Part shown: positions 55,634 to 64,000 of the stretch, piece by piece
Layout: the number at the start of each line of letters is the position of its first letter
Position numbering within the stretch: position 1 is the stretch's first letter
Origin: Pseudoteredinibacter isoporae
Lineage (GTDB): Bacteria > Pseudomonadota > Gammaproteobacteria > Pseudomonadales > Cellvibrionaceae
Direction: 5' to 3'
DNA: 64,000 nt
Assembly (NCBI RefSeq): GCF_011602085.1
Contig: NZ_JAAONY010000001.1
Location: forward strand, 1 to 64,000
Program-made: the position numbers and the translations under genes
Notes under the pieces: model-generated
Databases searched by the model: none
Told to the model about the DNA's origin: nothing
What the model saw: the letters and a program-made list of their open reading frames with translations, nothing else

Positions 55634-57238
55634 CTAGCTTTGAACTTGAACCGTTTTTGTGAATTTAGTGCTTACGTTGTAGTTGTAACTATCAATGGAA
55701 TCCACAACTTTCCAATTTGCCTCTACGTTCTCTTTGGTAAAGTTAACATCAAGCCAGCCTTTGTCTTTTCCATTAATGTAAGACATATGAGGGTTTTTCT
55801 GCTGAAAGGCTTCGCCTACCGATTTATCCGGCAAGCTGGGGAAGTAGTCATCCAAACCTGGAGACGTCACCGATGCAGTAACCAGCTCAGTTATTTTTTT
55901 AGTCTCTTCCCCCGGAACCGGGATCTCGGAACAAATACCAGTATGTATATCCCCCGTTAAGACAATGTGGTTTTTGCCGTACTTTGATAACAATTTCAGA
56001 AAACGCTCCCTGGCTTTGGGGTAGCCATCCCAAGCATCCAACAACAAGGGCAAACCATAGTGGCTGTTGGAAATCGTGTTCTTGTAGTGTTTTCGAGACC
56101 GGTAACGTGCAAACATGGAATCGCCTTCGGGATCAGCGATTCCATTCAGATCGGGTGTGTTCAGACTGGACAATAGCACCTGCTGACCGATTACCGTCCA
56201 AACCGTGTCCTGTGAAGATTTCAGTTGTTCTTCCAACCAAATCTGCTGAGCTTCCCCTAACATCTCGCGATCTTGCTGGAAACCCAGAGTAAATGCTTTT
56301 CGATTGGGCTGTTTTTCACGCCCTTTCAGTCGTGTATCCAGCATCGACAAACTCAACAAATTACCAAATCGAAAATGCCGATTGATGCCATGTTCGGAAT
56401 TCTCACGAACAGGCATCCATTCATAGTAGGCTTGTAGAGCGGCGTTTTTTCGCTTCAGCCAGTTCGATTCATCACCTTCTTTAGGGCTCCCATTTTGCCA
56501 GGCGTTATTGGCGAACTCATGGTCATCCCACACACAAATCATTGGATGAGCTGCATGCATCGCCTGAAGATCAACATCACTTTTGTACTGTCCGTGACGC
56601 TTTCGGTAATCACTCAAGCTTTTGATTTCTGTTTGAGGGAACGGAACCCGATTAAGTGCTTCAGCGTTTTCAGTGGCGTAGCCACCCTGGCCATACTCAT
56701 AAAGATAGTCGCCAAGATGAAGCACCGCGTCATAACCAGGGTCTTTAGCGATTTCCCTGTAAACATTGAAGTAACCTGCCGGAAAGTTTGAGCAAGACAC
56801 AACCGCCAAACGAGCAGACAAGTGGTTTTTTGTCGCCAAAGTTCGACATTGACCAACTGGGGACTGTTCACCAGCGAAAACAAATCGATAGAAATACTGC
56901 CTACCTTCCTGCAAGCCGGCAACATCGATTTTGGCCGTAAAATCTCGCTCAGCACTGACCGTTAGCTGCCCCTGCCGCAACACATTGTTAAAATCTCTAT
57001 CGCTTGCAACAAGCCAATGCAACGGTCCAGAACCCGCATCGTCCGAGCTTATGCGAGTCCAGATAATGAATCTGTCCTGCAGTGGATCGCCACTGGCAAC
57101 CCCATGCAGAAAGGCGCTGTTCTTCTCAACCCCCTTCGGACCGGAACCCGTTGAAACACCGGAACTGTGAGCTAAAGGGGCGACGGCAAGCGTGGAACCC
57201 AGTAATCCAGCAGACCGAATCAGCTTTCTTCGTTTCAT
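55634..57238 (-). CDS. phoD: PhoD-type alkaline phosphatase/phosphodiesterase
   Basis: A 534-residue exported phosphoesterase. The N-terminus MKRRKLIRSAGLLG resembles a twin-arginine signal, as expected for the Tat-exported PhoD family. An N-terminal fibronectin-like domain (about 40-135) precedes the metallophosphoesterase domain (about 140-520). Metal motifs are visible: HLGDYLYEYG (about 175-184), CVWDDHEFANN (about 230-240) and LTGDIHTG (about 425-432). PhoD enzymes need Ca and Fe and act on phosphomono- and diesters. First gene of the operon; its promoter contains a TetR-type operator (57319-57340) rather than an evident Pho box. Confidence 0.92.
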   Translation of the reverse strand: MKRRKLIRSAGLLGSTLAVAPLAHSSGVSTGSGPKGVEKNSAFLHGVASGDPLQDRFIIWTRISSDDAGSGPLHWLVASDRDFNNVLRQGQLTVSAERDFTAKIDVAGLQEGRQYFYRFVFAGEQSPVGQCRTLATKNHLSARLAVVSCSNFPAGYFNVYREIAKDPGYDAVLHLGDYLYEYGQGGYATENAEALNRVPFPQTEIKSLSDYRKRHGQYKSDVDLQAMHAAHPMICVWDDHEFANNAWQNGSPKEGDESNWLKRKNAALQAYYEWMPVRENSEHGINRHFRFGNLLSLSMLDTRLKGREKQPNRKAFTLGFQQDREMLGEAQQIWLEEQLKSSQDTVWTVIGQQVLLSSLNTPDLNGIADPEGDSMFARYRSRKHYKNTISNSHYGLPLLLDAWDGYPKARERFLKLLSKYGKNHIVLTGDIHTGICSEIPVPGEETKKITELVTASVTSPGLDDYFPSLPDKSVGEAFQQKNPHMSYINGKDKGWLDVNFTKENVEANWKVVDSIDSYNYNVSTKFTKTVQVQS

Positions 57239-57313
57239 ATCAAGCTTTCTCTCATGACATTCTCATTATTTTTACTGCCGGCCATCGCAAGTCCAAGCTT
57301 ATCTCAGTTTGCA

Positions 57314-57343
57314 AATATACATACATTCACGAGTGTATGTCAA
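57314..57343 (-). promoter_or_regulatory. phoD operon promoter overlapped by TetR operator 1
   Basis: On the minus strand there is a perfect -35 TTGACA (57343-57338), an 18-bp spacer and a -10 TATATT (57319-57314). The palindrome ACATACA-N8-TGTATGT (57319-57340) fills the spacer and touches both hexamers. A bound dimer would block this promoter, and probably that of the divergent tetR as well. Confidence 0.75.
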
Positions 57344-57477
57344 TATATTCAATATCTTACGAAAACACGGCCATGACTCCACTCTCCTGCTGAAGCTGGT
57401 CGCCATTTCCTCCTCCATTGTGTCCCTTTGGCACAAAAGGTTAGAATCGCCGCTTGATTTGGGAAAAGAAGGTAAGC

Positions 57478-58083
57478 ATGAGTTTAATCCGGCGTAGCAA
57501 CGAGGAACGTAGCAACCAAACCCGAAGTAATATTCTTGAGGCTACCGTTCGCTGTATTCATCAGCACGGTTACCAGGGCGCCACCATGTCTCTAATCGCC
57601 CAGGAATCCGGCGTAACTCGCGGGGCACTTCAACATCACTTCGGCAACCGACGCATCGAACTCATCGCCCAGGCCGCCGAACATGTTTACGATCAATATT
57701 TCGCCCAATACCTCCCCATCCTGCAGGATCATGAACCAGACAAGTTACTTCACGATGTCTGGCAACTGCAAAAAGAGCTTTTCCACCAGAAAGAAACCAT
57801 CGTACTGATCCAGATTTGGCTGGCTTGTCGCAGCGATGAGGAATTGTCCGAACGTATCCTGCCACTGTTTAAAGAGCTGGATGCCAAGTTATCGGAACAG
57901 TGGCGAGTATGCCTTAAGCATTCCGGACTTGAGCACTCCCAGATCCAAACCATACGCTATTTGCAGCGTACGCTTTTGCGGGGGGCCGCCATTGAATACC
58001 TGATGTTTTCAGACAAATCGGTATTTGAAAACCTCTTTGATATTGCTGAAAAAGCAACCCAAGAAATCATCAATAAGCCCTAA
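57478..58083 (+). CDS. TetR family transcriptional regulator
   Basis: A 201-residue repressor. The N-terminal helix-turn-helix (about 12-60) shows ILEATVRCIHQHGYQGATM and IAQESGVTRGALQHHFGNR, the typical TetR signature. The ligand domain (about 65-200) is all-helical and not specific to a known group. The start is the ATG at 57478 (GAAGGTAAGC upstream); an earlier in-frame start lacks a ribosome site. Matching operators lie on both sides of it, one in the phoD promoter and one in the TonB receptor promoter, so it most likely represses both and itself. The ligand is unknown. Confidence 0.92.
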   Translation: MSLIRRSNEERSNQTRSNILEATVRCIHQHGYQGATMSLIAQESGVTRGALQHHFGNRRIELIAQAAEHVYDQYFAQYLPILQDHEPDKLLHDVWQLQKELFHQKETIVLIQIWLACRSDEELSERILPLFKELDAKLSEQWRVCLKHSGLEHSQIQTIRYLQRTLLRGAAIEYLMFSDKSVFENLFDIAEKATQEIINKP

Positions 58084-58110
58084 AAAAACCAAGCAGCACT
58101 TTTTAGGTGC

Positions 58111-58132
58111 CTGTCATCAAACTGCAACGACC
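58111..58132 (+). promoter_or_regulatory. possible PhoB half-box upstream of the TonB receptor
   Basis: CTGTCATCAAA (58111-58121) matches one Pho-box repeat at all seven CTGTCAT positions. The second 11-bp unit (CTGCAACGACC) matches only four of seven. It lies directly upstream of the -35 element at 58134-58139. It is weak evidence by itself. Confidence 0.25.
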
Positions 58133-58133
58133 G

Positions 58134-58166
58134 TTGCTTAACGTGCATACATACGCTAATGTATGT
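58134..58166 (+). promoter_or_regulatory. TonB receptor promoter overlapped by TetR operator 2
   Basis: A -35 TTGCTT (58134-58139), a 17-bp spacer and a -10 TAATGT (58157-58162). The palindrome GCATACA-N8-TGTATGT (58145-58166) covers most of the spacer and the -10. It differs from operator 1 by one base in the two 7-bp arms. A leader of about 160 nt separates it from the ATG at 58333, with a small hairpin CTGAAT-N6-ATTCAG at 58190-58207. Confidence 0.75.
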
Positions 58167-58332
58167 ATCTGCTTTGAGGGAAAACGACCCTGAATTGAGT
58201 TATTCAGAGAGCCCCTCACAAGCCGTGCACCACTCATTGAGAAGTGGATTGGCCAAACCAAATACATGAAAGATTGTATGCAAAACAATAACTTGATTGC
58301 CAAACAACAGCACCTTGGGAGATGAAAACACC

Positions 58333-60576
58333 ATGGCTAAAAAAGTCCTATCGAAAAGGCCGGCTAAACTCAGCACCCTAGCAATAGCCATATGCGCCAG
58401 CCACAGCTTTGCGCAGCAAGCCGCGCTTGAAGAAATTACCGTCACCGCTCAAAAAAGAGAACAGAATATTCAGGATATCCCGATATCCATAGCCGCTTTC
58501 AGCGCAGACGCTCTGAAAGACAAAGGCATTGATGATTTCAATAAGCTGGGCACGTTAACCCCCGGTTTGAACCTTGCGCCGTCAACCGGTTTTTTTGATC
58601 CTATTGTGACGATTCGAGGGATCGGCTTACGCTTCGAAGAACCCAATGTGAGCGCTTCCGCAGCTGTTCATATTGACGAAGTGGCCATGGCAACACCGAG
58701 TTATTTAAATGTTCCCCTATTTGATTTGGAACGTGTAGAGGTTTTAAAAGGCCCCCAAGGCACGCTGTTTGGACAGAACACAACGGCGGGCGCCATTAAT
58801 TTTATTACCCGCAAGCCGAGCCACGAAACCGACGCCTATATCGATTTAAGCTACGGTCGATTCAATGAAACCGATATTGAAGCCGCCATTGGTGGCAGCC
58901 TGAGCGAAAACGTTGCGGCGAGATTAGCCATCAAACAAACACAATCGGATGGCCATCAAAATAACCTGGGCACAACACGAACCGCCGGTTTTACTCGCGT
59001 TCCTGGGGTTATTCCCGGTGTACAGGAACGCCCAGCAGACAGTGAATTTGGCGGCCAGGACAAATTTTCAACCCGCTTCAGTTTGTTGTGGGATGTCGCA
59101 GACGATATCGAAGTTTATTCCAGCGTCCATTATTTTAATGATCAATCGGACATTCCTCTCGTGAAACTTGACGGTGCAGACGCGCTGGGCATGTTACCCG
59201 CCAGCGCCGACCCTTATATTGTTGAGGGCGATGAATTGGGCATCAATGACCACGAGCAATGGGGCGGGCAATTGCGAGTCAGTTGGGATTTGGGGTTTGC
59301 CGAATTCACATCATTGAGCGGCTACGAAACTCTAAACCGCCACATGGAGGACTCCGAGGGAACCGCAACCCGAGTTCTCAATGAAGACCTTTTCAATGAT
59401 TCCTGGCAATTCAGTCAGGAATTTCGCCTGGTCGGTGAGACCGAACATGCGAATTGGACGGCGGGCGTTCACTACGCCGAAGATGAAGTCGATTTTTTCA
59501 AACGACAAGATGCATCGGATTCCGTCCTGGGGTTTCTCGATACAAAATATACTCGCACCGTAGAAAGCTGGGCACTTTTCTCCCAGGTCGATTGGCTGAT
59601 CAATGAGGCACTCAATATCACTACCGGTGTGCGCTATCTGGAAGAAGACCGAAGCATCGACCGCAGCTCAACAGCCTTTGATCCATACGGTACGGCGCTG
59701 GTTGGCAGAATCTTTCCGGATCTTCCGATCATTCCCGGAAAAGACAGCATTTCAGCCGAAGAATTAACCTGGAGGCTGGGCCTTGATTACCGCCCGACTG
59801 AAGAGCTTTTAGTGTATGCCAGTGTGAGCGAAGGTTACAAATCCGGTGGCTTTGATGGCTCCGGAATTACATCGAATGCAGCCCTTGAACCTTTCGACGG
59901 AGAAGAACTGCTGGCTTATGAAGCGGGCATAAAATGGACCTCTCAAGAAATACCTCTGAGAATTAATGCCTCGGTCTTCTTCTATGACTACGATAACCTG
60001 CAAGCGCAGGCATTGGTTACCATCGTAGGTCAGGACGGCACACGCGTTCAGGACGCCATTCTGACGAATGCGGGCAAAGCCGAAATCCGTGGCGCTGAGT
60101 TTGATCTGAATTGGCAACCCTTCGAAGGATTACGATTTGATCTGGGCGCCACCTATCTCGATGGAGAAATTACTGAATTCGCGTCAGAAGACCCTTCAGA
60201 GGCAGCTGCTGTAATAGGCAATGACACACCCAATACACCGACGCTTCAGACCAGCGCCCAAATAGCTTACCGATGGAATGTGGGCGAGCATCACCTTGCC
60301 CGAGTGGCCCTGGATTACAGTTACATCGATGATGTTTTCGGTGATCTTGCCAATAGCGATAATGTTGTTATTGACAGCTATGAACTTCTCAATGGACGCC
60401 TGGAATTATCAAGTTCTGATGAAAGCTGGACAGTAGGTCTATGGGGGAAAAACCTGGCAGACGAACGATATTACACAAGCATTGCTCCGGCATTCCTGGC
60501 CCAACCGGGTGTAGTCAGACGCTCATACGCCCTGCCCAGAACGTATGGAATTGATGTTAAATACCACTTCTATTAA
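58333..60576 (+). CDS. TonB-dependent outer-membrane receptor
   Basis: A 747-residue receptor that takes up an unknown ligand with TonB-ExbB-ExbD energy. The signal peptide ends at about residue 27 (SFAQQ). The TonB box region is EEITVTAQKRE (about 32-42). The plug domain (about 45-165) includes PISIAAFSADAL, VTIRGIG and VLKGPQGTLFGQNTTAGAINFIT. The barrel ends in YGIDVKYHFY with the terminal aromatic residue. The start is the ATG at 58333, inside a GGGAG context. Its promoter carries the second TetR operator, so it appears to share control with the phoD operon. Confidence 0.93.
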   Translation: MAKKVLSKRPAKLSTLAIAICASHSFAQQAALEEITVTAQKREQNIQDIPISIAAFSADALKDKGIDDFNKLGTLTPGLNLAPSTGFFDPIVTIRGIGLRFEEPNVSASAAVHIDEVAMATPSYLNVPLFDLERVEVLKGPQGTLFGQNTTAGAINFITRKPSHETDAYIDLSYGRFNETDIEAAIGGSLSENVAARLAIKQTQSDGHQNNLGTTRTAGFTRVPGVIPGVQERPADSEFGGQDKFSTRFSLLWDVADDIEVYSSVHYFNDQSDIPLVKLDGADALGMLPASADPYIVEGDELGINDHEQWGGQLRVSWDLGFAEFTSLSGYETLNRHMEDSEGTATRVLNEDLFNDSWQFSQEFRLVGETEHANWTAGVHYAEDEVDFFKRQDASDSVLGFLDTKYTRTVESWALFSQVDWLINEALNITTGVRYLEEDRSIDRSSTAFDPYGTALVGRIFPDLPIIPGKDSISAEELTWRLGLDYRPTEELLVYASVSEGYKSGGFDGSGITSNAALEPFDGEELLAYEAGIKWTSQEIPLRINASVFFYDYDNLQAQALVTIVGQDGTRVQDAILTNAGKAEIRGAEFDLNWQPFEGLRFDLGATYLDGEITEFASEDPSEAAAVIGNDTPNTPTLQTSAQIAYRWNVGEHHLARVALDYSYIDDVFGDLANSDNVVIDSYELLNGRLELSSSDESWTVGLWGKNLADERYYTSIAPAFLAQPGVVRRSYALPRTYGIDVKYHFY

Positions 60577-60609
60577 TTCAGCTATCCAAAACCTCAGTCG
60601 ATAATTTAC

Positions 60610-60633
60610 GCCCGGCCATGCCGGGCTTTTTTA
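60610..60633 (+). terminator. rho-independent terminator after the TonB receptor
   Basis: Stem GCCCGGC (60610-60616) with GCCGGGC (60620-60626), a 3-nt loop, then TTTTTTA. Confidence 0.9.
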
Positions 60634-60643
60634 TCTTCAGGTT

Positions 60644-61549
60644 TCAGGATTCCAAATCCAGAAATGCATCTTCAATTTTTTCAAAACTGAACTGAAAACC
60701 TTCTTGCAATAAACGCTTGGGATAAACCCTTTGGCCTTCCAGCAACAACTCAGCGCCTTCACCCAGCATTAATTTGGGAACCACATCGGGCAAAGGCATA
60801 AATGATGGTCGCCCCAAAGATTGAGCAAAGCTCCGGGTGAATTCCAGATTTTGGACAGCGTTGGGCGCAGTGAGATTAAAAGCTCCCGAGCAGTGATCAT
60901 TGCCGAGCAAAAACTGAATAGCCCTGACCTCATCAGCAATATGGACCCAGGACATCCATTGTTTTCCTGAACCAACTCTGCCGCCCATGCCCATCATAAA
61001 CGGCAGACGCATTTTCGCCAGGGCACCGCCCTTGCCTAACACGATACCGGTTCTCAGTAAGCAAACTCGTACGCCGTATTCACGGGCCTTGTCCGCTTCT
61101 TCTTCCCAGCGTCGACACAGTTCATGGGTAAAGCCAATATTGATTGGCCCATCTTCCGCAAGCGGCTCATCACTGTCGTGACTGCCATAAAAACCAATAG
61201 CTGAACCACTCAGCAGCACAGTCGGTTTCTGGTCAAGTTGCTCAATAAACCTGATCAGAGCAGCAGTGGTATCCAATCGGCTCGATAACAGCGTTGCTTT
61301 ACGTGCTTCGCTCCAGCGCTTATCCGCAATACCCTCACCAGCCAGATTGATAATGGCATCGAAGTGAACAGCATCATCACGATTCAGTAATTCATTAAGT
61401 TGCGCCACACAGTTCAGGTTTGCTCCGTAGAGATAGTCACAGTGCTGAGGCGAACGAGTCCATGCCCAGAGCTTATGCCCTTCTGCCAGCAAATTGGGAA
61501 TCAGCGTCTGGGCAATAAAGCCACTGGCGCCAGTCATAAGAATGTTCAT
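60644..61549 (-). CDS. TIGR01777-type NAD-dependent epimerase family protein (YfcH-like)
   Basis: A 301-residue extended short-chain dehydrogenase fold. The nucleotide motif is TGASGFIAQ (about 6-14), with Ala in place of the last Gly of GxxGxxG. The NLAGEGIADKRWSE segment (about 90-103), VLLSGSAIGFYG (about 131-142) and a C-terminal DUF1731-like part ending with YPKRLLQEGFQF are typical of this family. The substrate is unknown. The start is the ATG at 61549 with GGCAGGT upstream. It converges on the TonB receptor gene across a terminator. Confidence 0.9.
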   Translation of the reverse strand: MNILMTGASGFIAQTLIPNLLAEGHKLWAWTRSPQHCDYLYGANLNCVAQLNELLNRDDAVHFDAIINLAGEGIADKRWSEARKATLLSSRLDTTAALIRFIEQLDQKPTVLLSGSAIGFYGSHDSDEPLAEDGPINIGFTHELCRRWEEEADKAREYGVRVCLLRTGIVLGKGGALAKMRLPFMMGMGGRVGSGKQWMSWVHIADEVRAIQFLLGNDHCSGAFNLTAPNAVQNLEFTRSFAQSLGRPSFMPLPDVVPKLMLGEGAELLLEGQRVYPKRLLQEGFQFSFEKIEDAFLDLES

Positions 61550-61657
61550 ACCTGCCTGCTCTCCATCGCCACTCATTACGGTTTTGAGTCTAAGCTACTT
61601 TAGTAGCGGTGTTTGGGCAAGTTTTGTCACAGATCGGTCGAAGAAGGCATTGGGCAA

Positions 61658-62605
61658 CTACACCGCTTCAGCGGCCAGGGAGCCTTTATCACCCTGCCAG
61701 CTAACGCAGTTTCGGCCACGTTGCTTTGAGGAATACAGCTGGGCATCGGCCAATTCAAGCAGCGCTTTCCACTCCTTACCGCAACCCGGCTCGTAGCTAC
61801 CTATACCCGCACTGGCTGTAACCACACCATAGTCGCTTTCACAATGGGGCTCGGCCTCGCCTTCAAGATTTTCCAATACTCGCTCGACGACCTTTGCGGC
61901 AACCAGAGGGTAGGTCTCTGGTAATAAAACCAAAAGTTCTTCACCACCGTAGCGATACAAACGGTCTGAGCTGCGCAAACTCGCCTTTATCGTATCACTG
62001 ACTAAACGCAAAACACGATCGCCTTCCTGATGGCCGTAGTGATCGTTGTATTTTTTAAAGTAGTCAACATCAAGCAACACAATCGAATAGTAGCGCTGAT
62101 AGCGCAACGCATTATTGTGGGTATACTGCAAATCCATTTCCATTGCGCGACGATTACCGATTCCCAAAAGAGAATCCTCCATGGACAAGGTTTGCAACTC
62201 ATCCAACATGTTGAAATGCGCATCAAGAATATCGTTCTGACTGATCAAGCCCATCAAATATCCATCGGGGTCCACGACAGGAAGTTCACGAATATTGTGT
62301 GACTGGGAAATTACAAACGCTTCTTTCAGGAGGGAACTGTAATGCACGGTAACCGGCGACGATGTCATTACATCCCCAGCGTGCATATCCGCAATGTTTT
62401 TACCTTCAAGCTGATTGGCCGCAAGCACAGATACCAAATCGTTTTCGGTAATGATTCCTACCGGCTTATCGTCATCAATAACGATCAGACAAGGCGCCTT
62501 CGCCTCAGTGATGGTTTGTAAAATATCTGGCAGCGAAGCACTGGGTTCGACCGTGACAAAGCCCATCGTCATATGACTTTGCACACTGGAGTCATTAAAT
62601 TTCAT
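61658..62605 (-). CDS. CBS-pair diguanylate cyclase
   Basis: A 315-residue cytoplasmic protein with two CBS domains (about 8-130) in front of a GGDEF domain (about 145-305). The signature reads GGEEL, which keeps the catalytic acidic residues, preceded by DVDYFKKYNDHYGHQEGD, so it should make c-di-GMP. CBS pairs commonly bind adenine nucleotides or SAM, so energy-state control is a reasonable inference. No clear ribosome site is seen before the ATG. Confidence 0.9.
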   Translation of the reverse strand: MKFNDSSVQSHMTMGFVTVEPSASLPDILQTITEAKAPCLIVIDDDKPVGIITENDLVSVLAANQLEGKNIADMHAGDVMTSSPVTVHYSSLLKEAFVISQSHNIRELPVVDPDGYLMGLISQNDILDAHFNMLDELQTLSMEDSLLGIGNRRAMEMDLQYTHNNALRYQRYYSIVLLDVDYFKKYNDHYGHQEGDRVLRLVSDTIKASLRSSDRLYRYGGEELLVLLPETYPLVAAKVVERVLENLEGEAEPHCESDYGVVTASAGIGSYEPGCGKEWKALLELADAQLYSSKQRGRNCVSWQGDKGSLAAEAV

Positions 62606-63102
62606 AGTCGTTTGTTATTGAGAACGTAGTTTCAGCTTCTATCGATTGTAGGAAGCAGCCCTATGGACCTGTCCCTGCCCTGTTTTTCCCTGTCGTTGTC
62701 GCCCAATTAAAGCCGGCGAGCCCTCATACTATTAATCGAAACTGCATTAATGACTGATTGTGATGGCCAGGCAATGTCAAACCTTACCTTTAAAGTATCG
62801 ACCAACAGAAAGTGTTTGCCAGTTTCAATTCGAAATAAAAAACTGGAAATCCAAACTTCATTCTCAGGCGATAAATCTGCCTCACCGCAGTTGAATGCCC
62901 GCCCTGATATCCGGGAATGGGCTCATCAACACAAGGCTTTGCTATGGAGATAATTGTTCGGGCAACTGCTTAAAAGAATAGATCAAAATGATGCTTTTGC
63001 TAAGTCAATAAAAAAGCTTTCTGACGAAATGAACGGATAAATTGAGTCATTTTGTCACCTTAAATATAAGGCGACACGGCAATCATCCTAAAACCTGAGC
63101 AT
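62606..63102. other. gene-free region of about 500 bp between cobQ and the CBS-GGDEF gene
   Basis: No convincing gene. A 67-codon plus-strand ORF (62750-62953) has no ribosome site and no recognisable features. I looked for tRNA, cobalamin riboswitch and terminator patterns and saw none. The region should hold the CBS-GGDEF promoter and the 3' end of the cobQ transcript. Confidence 0.5.
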
Positions 63103-64000
63103 TTATAGGGATAACAACTCACGTCCGGCAGCACGCTCCATGAGGGCTTCTTTTGTGCTGTCGGCCAAGCGCTGTATTTGCGCCTCGCGGTATAACTGAT
63201 AATCAAACGGCTGGATATCCTGAAGGCCCGCCCATCGCAACACATAATTCATGGCCGCATCCTGCTGAAACAAACCATGCAAATAAGTGGCGAGAATTTG
63301 CCCATTTTTTGAAATGTAGCCCTCCTTTTGCAGAGAACCCTTCTTGTCGAGCGCCTCAAGGTCAAGAAAGCTTTGTTGCAAACCTGGGCCCGAACTTTGT
63401 CCCATATGAATTTCATAACCGCTAACGAAGCAATCGGTTCCGGTTATTTTTCCTGTGCGGTTCAGTAGCGTTTTTTCCGCAGCCAGCACCGTTTCCATGT
63501 CGATGTACCCCAGCCCTTCACTGAACCCCGCCTCGCCTTCCACCGCGAAAGGATCATGAATACTTCTCCCCAGCATTTGATAACCTCCGCAAATGCCCAT
63601 CAGTTTGCCACCGTAACGCAAGTGACGGGATATTTTTTTATCCCAAACTTCTGACATTAAGTAAGCCAGATCGGAACGAACCGATTTGGAGCCCGGAATA
63701 ATCAGCAGGTCGCAGGCCGGAAGGTCATCGGCCAGATCGACAAACTGCAGCTCAACCTGGGGATGCAGTGCGAGAGGATCAAAATCTGTATGGTTGGAAA
63801 TTTTAGGCAGCACCAACACCGCCACTTGCAAACACCGGGAGGCACTTTGGGCTTTGCTTTTGATCTCAATCGCGTCTTCAGCCTCAAGGTGAAAATGGTG
63901 CAGGTAAGGCAGCACAGCCAATACCGGCTTGGAGGTGCGCTTTTCAAGCCACTGCAGCCCGGGTTCCAACAAAGCGATATCCCCGCGGAAGCGATTGATC
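63103..64000 (-). CDS. cobQ: cobyric acid synthase, C-terminal part (runs off the right edge)
   Basis: ATP-dependent amidation of four carboxylates of adenosylcobyrinic a,c-diamide in cobalamin synthesis. About 299 residues are in the window and translation is open at position 64000: the codons before the internal TTG at 63972 read INRFRGDIALLEPG, a typical CobQ segment, so the gene starts outside. The C-terminal glutamine amidotransferase domain shows LIIPGSKSVRSDL, the nucleophile Cys in GICGGYQMLG and the catalytic His in YLHGLF. Gene order beyond the edge is unknown. Confidence 0.94.
   Translation of the reverse strand, partial: INRFRGDIALLEPGLQWLEKRTSKPVLAVLPYLHHFHLEAEDAIEIKSKAQSASRCLQVAVLVLPKISNHTDFDPLALHPQVELQFVDLADDLPACDLLIIPGSKSVRSDLAYLMSEVWDKKISRHLRYGGKLMGICGGYQMLGRSIHDPFAVEGEAGFSEGLGYIDMETVLAAEKTLLNRTGKITGTDCFVSGYEIHMGQSSGPGLQQSFLDLEALDKKGSLQKEGYISKNGQILATYLHGLFQQDAAMNYVLRWAGLQDIQPFDYQLYREAQIQRLADSTKEALMERAAGRELLSL

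Noticed and set aside
53659-60576. Recently transferred island
   Set aside because: The cassette has clear boundaries (terminators) but no integrase, tRNA, flanking repeats or obvious composition shift by eye.
62750-62953. 67-codon plus-strand ORF upstream of the CBS-GGDEF gene
   Set aside because: No ribosome site, no hydrophobic or domain-like pattern, and atypical composition; likely chance.
62606-63102. Cobalamin riboswitch near cobQ
   Set aside because: The region is downstream of cobQ, not upstream, and no B12-box-like sequence was seen.

Overview
This is a gammaproteobacterial chromosome segment. G+C is roughly one half, judged by eye. Three blocks keep a gene order that I recall from Pseudomonas: tyrS next to an rRNA operon with an M23 peptidase, anmK, erpA and argC; dsbD-aroQ-accB-accC; and mrcB beside a TPR lipoprotein. 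The PBP1B, the many c-di-GMP proteins, a complete valine-catabolism operon with its AraC regulator, and ATCC-loop palindromic repeats suggest a marine Cellvibrionales/Spongiibacteraceae-like bacterium. That placement is inference. The genes look ordinary and chromosomal; I see no transposase, integrase, prophage, CRISPR array or tRNA.

Layout. 1-340: leader of an rRNA operon running off the left edge on the minus strand, with two tandem stringent-type promoters. 340-7325: tyrS, M23 peptidase, anmK, then the minus-strand run argC - coiled-coil membrane protein - bactofilin - erpA. 7613-11141: CLC chloride transporter, hemJ, hemL. 11231-17150 (minus): PilZ protein, DUF1631 protein, TPR lipoprotein, PBP1B. 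17246-21652: PfkB kinase, an ECF sigma/DGPF pair, a PAS-GGDEF-EAL protein. 21876-28972 (minus): DNA polymerase II, DUF2333 protein, PCu(A)C chaperone, a LapD-like receptor, a TPR lipoprotein. 29157-34376 (plus): dsbD, aroQ, accB, accC, a YceI-like protein. 34445-37807 (minus): a translationally coupled alpha/beta hydrolase - ABC ATPase - ABC permease set. 38053-44137 (minus): valine catabolism from isobutyryl-CoA to propionyl-CoA, with structured palindromic repeats between its genes and a divergent AraC regulator. 45283-48692: a GAF-PAS-GGDEF-EAL protein coupled to a heme-motif GGDEF protein. 48821-53582: small proteins, a carotenoid oxygenase, ettA. 53659-60576: a paraoxonase-like enzyme, a HAD phosphatase, a PhoD phosphatase, a TetR regulator and a TonB receptor. 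60644-64000: an epimerase-family protein, a CBS-GGDEF protein and the 3' part of cobQ.

Most interesting. (1) The 53.6-60.6 kb cassette lies between two terminators. It has two matching operators, (A/G)CATACA-N8-TGTATGT, one inside the promoter of the three-hydrolase operon and one inside the promoter of the TonB receptor, with the tetR gene between them. The three exported hydrolases could act in sequence on phosphotriester, diester and monoester, or on lactones. (2) Two fold-back repeats at 42297-42593 share a conserved 51-nt core but have unrelated, individually near-perfect 25- and 31-bp arms; they face each other inside the valine operon. (3) A 139-bp imperfect palindrome sits in the same operon. 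(4) A c-type-heme-motif diguanylate cyclase is coupled to a GAF-PAS phosphodiesterase. Six c-di-GMP-related proteins are encoded in the window.
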